Positions 13,971 through 22,029 of a stretch of 42,775 bases of DNA are shown here, piece after piece; within the stretch, counting starts at the first letter, position 1; every line of letters starts with the position of its first letter. Source of the stretch: Elusimicrobiota bacterium (lineage in GTDB: Bacteria; Elusimicrobiota; Elusimicrobia; Elusimicrobiales; UBA9959); assembly GCA_003482905.1 (NCBI GenBank), contig DMXM01000001.1, forward strand, positions 1 through 42,775, read 5' to 3'. The notes beneath the pieces are model-generated. The model searched no databases and was not told where the DNA came from. It saw nothing but the letters and a program-made list of their open reading frames with translations. A program made the position numbers and the translations under genes.

Positions 13971-14402
13971 ATGGCAGACGAAAATAAAAACCAGCAGCCC
14001 CAGGACGGGGCAAAGAAGCCCGATCAGAAGGCCGCGCCCCGGCGCCGCTTTCGCACGGTGGCTTTCGCCCGCGTGTACGTGAACTGCTCGTTCAACAACA
14101 CGATAGTGACCTTTACCGACGAGAAGGGCGGCGTCATCGCCTGGTCCACTTCCGGCGGCAACGGTTTCCGCGGCACCAAGAAGGGCACGCCCTTCGCGGC
14201 GCAGATAACCGCCGCCAAGGCCGCGGCCAAAGCCGCCGATTACGGCGTGAAACAGGCCATGGTGCTGGTGAGCGGCCCCGGCCCCGGCCGCGAGACCGCG
14301 ATCCGCGCGGTGGCGCAGAGCGGTATTCACGTGGTGTCCATTAAGGACATCACCCCGATCCCCCACAACGGCTGCAGGCCTCCCAAGGCGCGCAGAGTAT
14401 AA
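13971..14402 (+). CDS. rpsK: Ribosomal protein S11 (uS11)
   Basis: S11 shapes the platform of the 30S subunit next to E-site mRNA. The 143-residue product has about 20 extra charged residues at the N-terminus, then ARVYVNCSFNNTIVTFTDEKGGVIAWSTSGGNGFRGTKKGTPFAAQ and the C-terminal VVSIKDITPIPHNGCRPPKARRV. A GGAGG sequence lies 13-17 bases before the ATG, rather far, so initiation may be moderate or use a folded spacer. Confidence 0.95.
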   Translation: MADENKNQQPQDGAKKPDQKAAPRRRFRTVAFARVYVNCSFNNTIVTFTDEKGGVIAWSTSGGNGFRGTKKGTPFAAQITAAKAAAKAADYGVKQAMVLVSGPGPGRETAIRAVAQSGIHVVSIKDITPIPHNGCRPPKARRV

Positions 14403-14433
14403 CAGCCAGATAACACCGAAGGAGACTTTAACA

Positions 14434-15069
14434 ATGTCGAGATATACCGGACCCAGCTGCAAGAAATGTAAGAAAGTCGGACAGAAGATGTTCCTTAAAG
14501 GGACCAAGTGCCACACCAACTGCCTCGTCGACCGCGCGCAGAAAGCCGAAAAAGAGAAGCGTTTCTCCGGCAAGCGGCCGAACAAGGTGTCCGATTACGG
14601 CAAACACCTGCGCGAGAAGCAGATAGCGCGCCTTACCGCCCAGGTGACGGAAGCCCAGTTCAAGCGTTTCTTCGTCAAGGCCTCCAAGGACAAGGGCCAG
14701 ACCGGTTCGGCGCTGCTGCGCTTCCTGGAAGTGCGCCTCGATAATATCGTGCGCCGCCTGGGTTACGCCGTGTCGCTCAAGGCCGCCCGCCAGCTGGTCA
14801 ACCACGGACACATCAACGTGAACGGCCGCTGCCTCTCGATCCCGTCCGCCATGCTCAAGCCCGGCGACGAAGTTTCGATAAACGCCGGCACCGCCGAGAC
14901 GGTGCTTGTGAAGCAGGGCCTGGAGCACGCCGAGAAGGCCTCCTACCGCCCCAGTTTCCTGTCGTGGGACGCCGGCGCCAAGAAAGGCAAGCTCGTGCGC
15001 TGGCCCGACCGCGCGGAGTCAAGCATTTCCGCCGACGAGCAGCTCATTGTCGAATTCTATTCCAAGTAA
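14434..15069 (+). CDS. rpsD: Ribosomal protein S4 (uS4), zinc-binding form
   Basis: S4 is a primary binder of 16S rRNA and, in E. coli, the regulator of the alpha operon. The 211-residue product has Cys9-x2-Cys12 and Cys26/Cys30 in its N-terminus (a C+ form expected to bind zinc), then KQIARLTAQVTEAQFKRFF and the S4 RNA-binding domain (LRLDNIV-type, VSLKAARQLVNHGHINVNGR). Length is normal. AAGGAG lies eight bases before the ATG. Confidence 0.96.
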   Translation: MSRYTGPSCKKCKKVGQKMFLKGTKCHTNCLVDRAQKAEKEKRFSGKRPNKVSDYGKHLREKQIARLTAQVTEAQFKRFFVKASKDKGQTGSALLRFLEVRLDNIVRRLGYAVSLKAARQLVNHGHINVNGRCLSIPSAMLKPGDEVSINAGTAETVLVKQGLEHAEKASYRPSFLSWDAGAKKGKLVRWPDRAESSISADEQLIVEFYSK

Positions 15070-15081
15070 GCGAGGTTCTTA

Positions 15082-16056
15082 ATGGCAACTTTCTCAAAAC
15101 AGCTGGTTATTCCCGAAGCGCTCAATGTAGAGGACAAGTCGAAGACGGAAAATTACGCGAAGTTCACCGCCGAGCCCTATGAAAAGGGCTACGGGCACAC
15201 GATAGGCAACTCGCTGCGGCGCATCCTGCTGTCGAGCCTCGAGGGCGCGGCCGTGGTGGCCGTGCGCATCAAGGGCGCCCGGCACGAATACGCCGCCATC
15301 AACGGCGTGCAGGAGGACGTGGTCAATATCGTCCTGAACCTGAAGAAACTGCGCGTGCGCCTCAAGGGCGAGGGCCCCGAGACCGTGATGATCTCCCTGA
15401 AGGGCAAGAAAGAGGTCAAGGCCTCCGACATCCAGGAGAACGCCAACGTCGAGATAATCAACAAGGACCTGGTGCTGGCGCACGTGGAATCCGGCGCCGA
15501 GTTCGAAGCCGAACTGGAAATAGCCCGCGGTTCCGGCTATCTCACCTCCGAAGAGATCCGCGGCCGCATGAACCTCCCCATGGACTTCATCCCGATGGAC
15601 GCTATCTTCTCCCCTATCCAGAAAGTGCATTACACCGTGGAGAACGCCCGCGTGGGCCAGCGCACCGACTACGACAAGCTCGTGCTCGAGGTGTGGACCG
15701 ACGGGACCGTGACCCCCTCCGACGCCGTCAGCAGCACCGCGGCGCTCCTGCGGCGCTCGATCATGCCGTTCCTGCCCGCCGAAGAAGCGGCCAAGGAACC
15801 CGCCAAGGCCGAAGTCGCCAAGAAGGAAGCCGGCGGCGAAATGACGGGGAAGCTGGAGCAGGGCGTGGAGATGATAGAACTTTCCTCGCGCGCCTCCAAC
15901 TGCCTGAAAGTGGCCGGGATCCGCACCATAGGCGAACTGGTCCGCAAGTCGGAAGACGACCTGCTGGCTGTGAAGAATTTCGGACAGAAATCTCTCGACG
16001 AGATCAAGGAAAAGCTCAAAGAAATGGGCCTTGACCTCGGCATGAAGATAGACTGA
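15082..16056 (+). CDS. rpoA: RNA polymerase alpha subunit
   Basis: Alpha dimerises to nucleate RNA polymerase assembly and contacts UP elements and activators. The 324-residue product has the N-terminal domain with YGHTIGNSLRRILLSSLEGAAV and GYLTSEEIRG, an Ala/Lys/Glu-rich linker near 230-255, and the C-terminal domain with SSRASNCLKVAGIRTIGELV, which keeps the Arg and the NCLK of the DNA-contacting helix of E. coli alpha. A GAGG site precedes the ATG. Confidence 0.97.
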   Translation: MATFSKQLVIPEALNVEDKSKTENYAKFTAEPYEKGYGHTIGNSLRRILLSSLEGAAVVAVRIKGARHEYAAINGVQEDVVNIVLNLKKLRVRLKGEGPETVMISLKGKKEVKASDIQENANVEIINKDLVLAHVESGAEFEAELEIARGSGYLTSEEIRGRMNLPMDFIPMDAIFSPIQKVHYTVENARVGQRTDYDKLVLEVWTDGTVTPSDAVSSTAALLRRSIMPFLPAEEAAKEPAKAEVAKKEAGGEMTGKLEQGVEMIELSSRASNCLKVAGIRTIGELVRKSEDDLLAVKNFGQKSLDEIKEKLKEMGLDLGMKID

Positions 16057-16077
16057 TACCCGATCTAAGGACTTCTT

Positions 16078-16419
16078 ATGATAAAAAATCTGGGCGCAAG
16101 AAAACTTTCAAGGACCGGCTCTCACCGCCGGGCCATGTTCTGCAATATGGCCACCAGCCTTCTGCAGCACGAGAAGGTGGAGACCACGCTGCCGAAGGCC
16201 AAGGAGCTCAGGCGCGTGGCGGAGCGCGTCATAGCCGACGCCAAGAACGGCCGGCACATAGAAGTGCGCCGCGTCATCAAGGATAAGGCCGTATACCACA
16301 AGGTGTTCGACGTGCTGGCCCCGCGCTACAAAGAGCGGCCCGGCGGCTTTACCCGCATACTCAAATTAGGGGCCCGCAGGGGTGACGCCACCGAAACGGC
16401 GCTGGTAAAACTGGTTTAA
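16078..16419 (+). CDS. rplQ: Ribosomal protein L17 (bL17)
   Basis: L17 lies near the tunnel exit. The 113-residue product starts KNLGARKLSRTGSHRRAMFCNMATSLLQHEKVETTLPKAKELRRVAE, the family signature, and ends with the conserved TRILKLGARRGDATETALVKLV. AAGGA lies seven bases before the ATG. It closes the ribosomal part; mreB follows nine bases later with no terminator, so the rod-shape genes are probably co-transcribed with it. Confidence 0.96.
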   Translation: MIKNLGARKLSRTGSHRRAMFCNMATSLLQHEKVETTLPKAKELRRVAERVIADAKNGRHIEVRRVIKDKAVYHKVFDVLAPRYKERPGGFTRILKLGARRGDATETALVKLV

Positions 16420-16428
16420 TAGGATTCA

Positions 16429-17475
16429 ATGGGAATGTTCGACTACTTTTTCAGCCTGTTCTCAAACGACATCGGCATAGACCTCGGCACCGCGAACACT
16501 CTTGTCTACGTTAAGGGCAAGGGGATCGTTTTGCGCGAGCCTTCGGTGGTCGCCATAGACAAGAACAGGCGGAAAGTTCTGGCGGTGGGCGCGGAAGCTA
16601 AGCTGATGCTGGGCCGCACTCCGTCTAACATCGTGGCCGTCAGGCCCCTGCGCAACGGCGTGATAGCCGACTTCGAAGTTACGCAGGAAATGATAAAGTA
16701 CTTTATCCGCAAGGTGCACAACCGGCGCAGCCTGCTGCACCCCCGTATAGTGATAGGCATCCCGTCAGGCATAACCGAAGTTGAGAAGCGCGCAGTGCAG
16801 GAGTCGGCCGAGCAGGCCGGCGCGCGCGAAGTGGCGCTCATAGAGGAGCCGATGGCGGCCGCCATAGGTTCGGACCTGCCGGTTTCGGAGCCGCACGCCA
16901 GCATGATCTGCGACATAGGCGGCGGCACCACCGAGGTGGCGGTCATCTCCCTGGGCGGCATGGTGGTGGCCAAATCCATCGACGTGGCCGGAGACGAGAT
17001 GGACGAATGCATAGTGCAGTATTTCCGGCGCAAGCACAATTTAGTCATAGGCGAAACTACCGCGGAAGAGGTAAAGATACAGATCGGATCGGTTTTCCCG
17101 TTGAAGGAAGAAAAAACCATTGAGGTTAAGGGCAGGGACCAGGCCAAGGGGCTGCCCAAGACGATTCTTGTGACTTCTGAAGAGATAAGGCAGGCCCTGA
17201 TGGAGCCTGTCCAGCTGATAGTGGACGTTATCAAGCAGGTGCTGGAAGAGACGCCCCCGGAACTTTCCTCTGACCTCGTGGACAGGGGAATGGTGCTGGC
17301 GGGCGGGGGATCGCTGCTGCGCGGCTTCCCCGAGCTCATCCGGCAGGAAACGGAACTGCCCGTCCACAGAGCTGCCGATCCCCTTAGCTGTGTCGCCCTA
17401 GGCTGCGGTAAGTATCTTGAAGAGCTGGACAAGATCCAGCAGAGACCCGAATTCCTGAAGTCGTACCGCAGCTGA
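16429..17475 (+). CDS. mreB: Rod-shape protein MreB (bacterial actin)
   Basis: MreB forms membrane-bound filaments that orient the wall-building elongasome. The 348-residue product starts with an amphipathic MGMFDYFFSLF segment, then the ATPase motifs IGIDLGTANTLVYVKGKGIV, IEEPMAAAIG, CDIGGGTTEVAVISLGG and VLAGGGSLLRGFPELI. Length is typical. AGGA four bases before the ATG at 16429 supports this start; an ATG at 16435 is possible. The mreC, mreD, mrdA and rodA genes follow in the same direction. Confidence 0.97.
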   Translation: MGMFDYFFSLFSNDIGIDLGTANTLVYVKGKGIVLREPSVVAIDKNRRKVLAVGAEAKLMLGRTPSNIVAVRPLRNGVIADFEVTQEMIKYFIRKVHNRRSLLHPRIVIGIPSGITEVEKRAVQESAEQAGAREVALIEEPMAAAIGSDLPVSEPHASMICDIGGGTTEVAVISLGGMVVAKSIDVAGDEMDECIVQYFRRKHNLVIGETTAEEVKIQIGSVFPLKEEKTIEVKGRDQAKGLPKTILVTSEEIRQALMEPVQLIVDVIKQVLEETPPELSSDLVDRGMVLAGGGSLLRGFPELIRQETELPVHRAADPLSCVALGCGKYLEELDKIQQRPEFLKSYRS

Positions 17476-17476
17476 G

Positions 17477-17493
17477 CCCCCGTTTAGAGGGGG
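17477..17493 (+). promoter_or_regulatory. Hairpin after mreB
   Basis: CCCCC at 17477-17481 pairs with GGGGG at 17489-17493 over GTTTAGA. Outer AGCT sequences at 17470-17473 and 17494-17497 can also pair. There is no T-tract, so it is more likely an mRNA-stabilising or attenuating structure than a full terminator; it may set a different expression level for mreB and mreC. Confidence 0.45.
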
Positions 17494-17510
17494 AGCTGGG
17501 TTTCAGGCGG

Positions 17511-17525
17511 GTCCCTTACAGGGAC
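17511..17525 (+). promoter_or_regulatory. Hairpin that covers the mreC ribosome binding site
   Basis: GTCCCT at 17511-17516 pairs with AGGGAC at 17520-17525 over a three-base loop. The only Shine-Dalgarno-like sequence before mreC is the AGGGA inside the 3' arm, six bases from the ATG at 17531. The site would be hidden while the hairpin is closed, which suggests reduced or regulated translation of mreC. Confidence 0.55.
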
Positions 17526-17530
17526 TGGCG

Positions 17531-18385
17531 ATGAGCAGAGAAAAGGACGCAGCTAATTACGCCATAGTTTTTTTTGCCGCCGTTTCGGTTCTCCTCCTTA
17601 TTTTTCCCGCGTCAAAACTAGCCCATACCGCCCGCATAGCCGCGAGCTACAGCCTTTATCCCTCCATGCATTACGGGGCCAGGTACGGCCATTTCATCCG
17701 CAACGTCCCGGCCAACTTCGTGGCCCTGCTGGAAACCGACCAGGAGAACCGCGCGCTGAAGGACAAACTGCGCGGGCTGGAAGTGAAGCTCCAGAACGCT
17801 TCCGCGCTGGTCTCCGAGAACGAGCGGCTCACCCGCGAGATGCGCCTGTCGCGCGGGCTCCCCTGGGCCGGAACCTGGGCCAGGATAGTCAACAAAACCC
17901 CCGCCGACTGGTACGGTTCCTTCTTCATAGACAAGGGCTCCGATGACGGCGTTTCCGTCAACGATACCGTACTCGGCATGGAGGACGGCCGGGCGGGACT
18001 CGCCGGGCGCGTATTCGAGGTGTATCCCAAATTTTCCAAGGTGCTGCTGATGACCAACAGCGCCGCTTCCGCCGTCTGCTCTATAGCCCCCGCCGGGCTT
18101 GAGGCCCTGGTGGAAGGCAAGGGCACGTGGCTGCTGAAGATGAACTACGTGCCGGAGGAATCCGCCCTCGCCGAAGGGTCCGAACTCGTCACCTCCCCGG
18201 GGGGGCTGCTTTTCCCGCCCGGCATAGCCGTGGGAAAGGTGGCGAAGGTCTACCCACGGGAATCCTTCATGAATTTTATAACGGCCGACGTGACCCCGGC
18301 GGTGAACGTCAATACCCTTAAGGAAGTCTTTGTGGTGAGGCGCAACCTTCAGACGGACCTGGCCGCGCAGGCGGAGACGAAATGA
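17531..18385 (+). CDS. mreC: Rod-shape protein MreC
   Basis: MreC links MreB filaments to PBP2 and activates wall synthesis during elongation. The 284-residue product has a cytoplasmic N-terminus, one membrane segment (YAIVFFAAVSVLLLIFPA, about 9-26), a coiled coil near 68-105 (ENRALKDKLRGLEVKL and following), and the periplasmic beta domain with VVNKTPADWYGSFFIDKGSDDGVSVNDTV-type sequence and TSPGGLLFPPGIAVGKV. Its start overlaps the hairpin described above. It overlaps mreD by four bases (ATGA). Confidence 0.94.
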   Translation: MSREKDAANYAIVFFAAVSVLLLIFPASKLAHTARIAASYSLYPSMHYGARYGHFIRNVPANFVALLETDQENRALKDKLRGLEVKLQNASALVSENERLTREMRLSRGLPWAGTWARIVNKTPADWYGSFFIDKGSDDGVSVNDTVLGMEDGRAGLAGRVFEVYPKFSKVLLMTNSAASAVCSIAPAGLEALVEGKGTWLLKMNYVPEESALAEGSELVTSPGGLLFPPGIAVGKVAKVYPRESFMNFITADVTPAVNVNTLKEVFVVRRNLQTDLAAQAETK

Positions 18386-18861
18386 CGATAATAATGGAAG
18401 TCCTCGTCTACCTGGCTACCGGCAGTCTTTATTGGTGGTGGACGCAGAACCTGACGTTCTTCGGGATGGCCCCGAACCTGTTGTTCGCGGCGGCGCTCTG
18501 TGCGGCCATAATGGCGGGCCCGGTAAAGGGCGTGGCCTGGGGCTTCTTCCTCGGGCTTTACGCCGACATGCTCGGGGCCAGCCTGTTCGGCGGCTACGCG
18601 CTCACGTATTCGCTGATGGCTTACGCCGTGTACGTGATGAAGCGGCACTTCGACATGGCCAGTCCCTTCTCCCAGCTGGTGGCGGCGCTGGCGCTGTCGT
18701 GGGTCTGCATGTTCTTTTACCAGGGCCTCAGCCTGGTCTTCACCCGGATCAACCCGCTCGGGCTTAAAATTTTCCTGGCGGAACCGTTCCTGAACGCCCT
18801 GGCGGTGCCGGTGGTGTTCCAGGTGTTCTACCAGCTGAAACGGCGGACCGGCGTCTTATGA
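18382..18861 (+). CDS. mreD: Rod-shape protein MreD
   Basis: MreD is a small integral membrane partner of MreC in the elongasome. The 159-residue product is strongly hydrophobic with five or six membrane segments and contains GVAWGFFLGLYADMLGASLFGGYALTYSLMAYAV, the part of MreD that is usually best conserved. It starts inside the mreC stop (ATGA). The family is poorly conserved; position and topology support the name. Confidence 0.87.
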   Translation: MTIIMEVLVYLATGSLYWWWTQNLTFFGMAPNLLFAAALCAAIMAGPVKGVAWGFFLGLYADMLGASLFGGYALTYSLMAYAVYVMKRHFDMASPFSQLVAALALSWVCMFFYQGLSLVFTRINPLGLKIFLAEPFLNALAVPVVFQVFYQLKRRTGVL

Positions 18862-18871
18862 GCCCGACACT

Positions 18872-20686
18872 ATGATAGACCGGCAGATACCGCAGGAAAG
18901 GCTTGAACTGGTCTGGGTGCTCGGCTATTGCGCGGCGCTGCTGTTCCTGTTCCGGCTGATGAACCTGCAGGTCCTGGGGGCCGCCCACTACCGCGAGATA
19001 GCGGAAAGGAACCGCACACAGGTCATAGCCCAGGCCGCGCCGCGGGGCCGTATTTTTTCCTCCGACGAGGTGGCGCTGGCCACCAGCAAACCCTCTTTCA
19101 GCCTTATCTATTTACCCGGGCAGGCGAAGACCAACGCCGAGATAGAGCGCATGGCGAGAGCCCTGGCGCGCCCGCTGGGCGTGGAGTACGAGGACCTGCG
19201 CAACAGGATCTTCCGCGCCGCTTCCAGGGAGAAGCCCGTGCGCCTGGCCGAGAACCTGCCGCAGAAAATAATGCTGGCGCTCTCCGAGCTGAAGGCCGTC
19301 TGCCCCGGTATAGACATAATCGTGGAAGCGCGGCGTTACTACCCTTTCGGGGCCTATCTCAGCCACCTCATGGGCTACATAGGCAAAATGGACGCGAAGG
19401 ACTGGGCGGCCCGCTCCAGGGACAAGAACTATTCCATGGATTCCCGCCTCGGCAAGGCGGGGCTGGAGAAGATGTACGAGAAGGAACTCCGGGGCAAGGA
19501 CGGCGGGATTTACCTGGAGGTGGACTCGCGGGGCAAGCTTAACCGCGTGCTGGAAAGCCGCAAGTGGGTGCCCGGGGCCGATATTTTCCTTACCATAAAT
19601 TCCAAGGCGCAGGCCGCCGCCGAAGAAGGGCTTCAAAAGTCCATAAGCGGCAAAGGCGCCGTGGTGGCGCTCGATCCGCGCAGCGGGGCTATCCTCGCTT
19701 TCGCCTCGGCGCCGGACTACGACCCCAACATGTTCGTCCTGTCCGGCTCCGAGAAAGAGGGACTGCCCGCCGGCAAGATCCTGCCGGAGTTCAACGTGGC
19801 GCTGCAGGGCAGCTACCCGCCCGGTTCCATTTTTAAGATAGTCACCTCCGCCGCGATACTGGAGTCCGGCCGCGTGCGCCCGGACGAAACGGTGGTCTGC
19901 CCCGGTTATTATGACGCCGGCAACAGGGTCTTCAAGTGCTGGGAGAAGCGGGGCCACGGGCCCATGGCTTTTACGGAGGGCCTGGCGAGGTCCTGCGACG
20001 TGTATTTTTACGTCAACGGGCAGCGCGCCGGCGCCCTGAACATAGAAAAATACGCGCGCGCTTTCCGTCTGGGGCAGGCTTCCGGCATAGCCCTGCCGGA
20101 CGAAAGATCGGGCAACGTTTTCGGGCCCAGCCCCCGCGCCGTGAAGAAGAGCTACTGGTTCATAGGCGACACGCTTAACCTGGCGATAGGCCAGGGGGAA
20201 ACCCTGATGACGCCGATGCAGGCGGCCGGTCTGATAGCGGCCGTGGCCAACGGAGGGATCTTCCACCGGCCCTACTACGTGGACCGGATAGTAAAGAGCG
20301 ACGGCCAGCTGCTCTACAAGGGCGAGTCCGAGACGCTGAGCCGCGTGGAATTGAAGCCGTCCACCTGGGCGCTGGTACGGGAAGGTCTCCATAGCGTGGT
20401 CCTGGAGGGAACGGGCCAGGCCGCGAAGATAGCCGGCGCCGATATTTACGGGAAGACCGGCACGGCGCAGAACCCGCACGGCAAAGACCACGCCTGGTTC
20501 GTGGCTTACGCCACCGTCGGGGACGAGCCCGCCAAAATAGCCGTGGCCGTGCTGGTGGAGCACGGCGAGCACGGGGCCACGGCCGCGGCCCCCATCGCCA
20601 AAGCCGTCATAGAGGCGGCGCTCAGCGCCGAGCTGAAAGAATCCAGAAAGCGTTCATCGCCGCGGCCCGCCGGGGAGGCGCTATGA
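18872..20686 (+). CDS. mrdA: Penicillin-binding protein 2 (elongasome transpeptidase)
   Basis: PBP2 crosslinks peptidoglycan during side-wall growth together with RodA. The 604-residue product has one N-terminal membrane segment (about 13-33), the pedestal domain with RGRIFSSDEVALA and HLMGYIG, and a transpeptidase domain with Ser319-x-x-Lys322 (PPGSIFK), Ser374-Cys-Asp (ARSCDVYFY) and Lys528-Thr-Gly. The length is normal. No clear binding site precedes it, only an 10-nt gap after mreD. It overlaps rodA by four bases. Confidence 0.95.
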   Translation: MIDRQIPQERLELVWVLGYCAALLFLFRLMNLQVLGAAHYREIAERNRTQVIAQAAPRGRIFSSDEVALATSKPSFSLIYLPGQAKTNAEIERMARALARPLGVEYEDLRNRIFRAASREKPVRLAENLPQKIMLALSELKAVCPGIDIIVEARRYYPFGAYLSHLMGYIGKMDAKDWAARSRDKNYSMDSRLGKAGLEKMYEKELRGKDGGIYLEVDSRGKLNRVLESRKWVPGADIFLTINSKAQAAAEEGLQKSISGKGAVVALDPRSGAILAFASAPDYDPNMFVLSGSEKEGLPAGKILPEFNVALQGSYPPGSIFKIVTSAAILESGRVRPDETVVCPGYYDAGNRVFKCWEKRGHGPMAFTEGLARSCDVYFYVNGQRAGALNIEKYARAFRLGQASGIALPDERSGNVFGPSPRAVKKSYWFIGDTLNLAIGQGETLMTPMQAAGLIAAVANGGIFHRPYYVDRIVKSDGQLLYKGESETLSRVELKPSTWALVREGLHSVVLEGTGQAAKIAGADIYGKTGTAQNPHGKDHAWFVAYATVGDEPAKIAVAVLVEHGEHGATAAAPIAKAVIEAALSAELKESRKRSSPRPAGEAL

Positions 20687-22023
20687 TATTCACCCCGGAG
20701 GCGGGCCTTAAGAAAAGCCGCATGGACTGGGTCTTGTTCCTGTCCGTGCTGGCGCTGCTGGCGATCGGCACCGTGGCGGTATTCTCCTCCGTGGCCGTGC
20801 TGCCCCAGCAGGCCAGGATAATCCGCACCCAGCTTATAGCCATCCCTTTCGGCCTGATAGCTTTCTCCATCGCCTGGAGCCTGAACTACCAGATCTACCA
20901 GGACCAGTGGAAATACGTCTACGGGATACTGCTGGTGATCCTCGCCGGGGTGCTGATCTTCGGCGTGGTGGACAAGGGCGCCCGCTCCTGGTACCGCCTG
21001 CCTTTCTTTTCCATCCAGCCGTCCGAATTCGCCAGGGTGGGGCTGATACTGGTACTGGCGAATTTCCTGGACAAGCGCATAGGCAAGATCCGCGAGCTGC
21101 CTACGGTGATGGGCGCTTTCGCGCTTTGCCTGCCGGTGTTCTTCCTTCTTATAAAGCAGCCTGACTTTTCCGCCATCCTCATTACCTTCCCGGTGGCGCT
21201 GGTGATGCTGTTCGCCTCGGGCGCCAGCGTTTTTCACCTGTCCATCATACTGGGGTACGCGTTCATCTCGGCGCTATTCCCGGTGCTGTGGACCATCATA
21301 ACGCTGAACCCGGAGCTTCTGGAGAACGCGCTGGTGGGGTATTTCTTCCATCTGTCGGATTCCTGGATGAGCGCGCTTACCTTCGTGGCGGCGGTGGCCG
21401 CGGCGGGCTGGACGCTGTGGAAACTTTCTGTGCGGCTGTACGTGAACGTTTCCGGCATTTTCTTCGCCGGGGCCGCGCTGGTGCTCGTGCTGGGCTTTTT
21501 CTCCGGCATGCTGGTCAAGAACCAGATGAAGGATTACCAGCAGAAGCGGCTGGAGGTCTTCCTGTCGCCGGAAAGCGATCCCCGCGGCGCCGGCTACAAC
21601 CTGCTGCAGGCGCGCATCGCCATAGGGTCGGGCGGCATACTGGGGCGGGGGATCTTTTCCGGCACGCAGTCGCGCCTGGGTTTTGTGCCGGAGCGGCATA
21701 CGGATTTCATCCTGGCCGTGGTCGGCGAGGAGCTCGGTTTCTGGGGGATGCTGCTGGTGATGGGGCTTTACGTGCTGATGATGCGCAGGATAATGCAGGG
21801 GGCGCGGCTGGCGCGGGACCGTTTCGGCTACCTGGTCAACTGCGGCATCTTCGCCATGTTCCTGGTCTATTTCTGCATAAATTTCGGGATGCTGCTGGGG
21901 CTGGCCCCGGTGGCCGGGGTTCCGCTGCCGCTGCTCTCGTACGGCGGTTCCAACCTGGTGGCCACCATGGCGGCCCTGGGCATAGCGGAATCCATTTACG
22001 CCCGGAGATACGCCTTGGTCTGA
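20683..22023 (+). CDS. rodA: Peptidoglycan glycosyltransferase RodA (SEDS family)
   Basis: RodA polymerises lipid II into glycan strands with PBP2. The 446-residue product has about ten membrane segments, the motif KGARSWYRLPFFSIQPSEFARVGLIL, the extracellular loop ending FVPERHTDFILAVVGEELGFWG with the conserved Asp of HTDF, and the C-terminal LAPVAGVPLPLLSYGGSNLVATMAALGI signature. It is somewhat longer than the usual 370-420, with extra hydrophobic sequence in the middle (about 200-270). It starts inside the mrdA stop (ATGA). Confidence 0.94.
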   Translation: MIFTPEAGLKKSRMDWVLFLSVLALLAIGTVAVFSSVAVLPQQARIIRTQLIAIPFGLIAFSIAWSLNYQIYQDQWKYVYGILLVILAGVLIFGVVDKGARSWYRLPFFSIQPSEFARVGLILVLANFLDKRIGKIRELPTVMGAFALCLPVFFLLIKQPDFSAILITFPVALVMLFASGASVFHLSIILGYAFISALFPVLWTIITLNPELLENALVGYFFHLSDSWMSALTFVAAVAAAGWTLWKLSVRLYVNVSGIFFAGAALVLVLGFFSGMLVKNQMKDYQQKRLEVFLSPESDPRGAGYNLLQARIAIGSGGILGRGIFSGTQSRLGFVPERHTDFILAVVGEELGFWGMLLVMGLYVLMMRRIMQGARLARDRFGYLVNCGIFAMFLVYFCINFGMLLGLAPVAGVPLPLLSYGGSNLVATMAALGIAESIYARRYALV

Positions 22024-22029
22024 ACGCTT

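Noticed and set aside
19112..20572. 486-codon minus-strand frame opposite mrdA
   Set aside because: It lies wholly inside a clear PBP2 gene with all catalytic motifs; the antisense frame is due to GC-rich codon bias.
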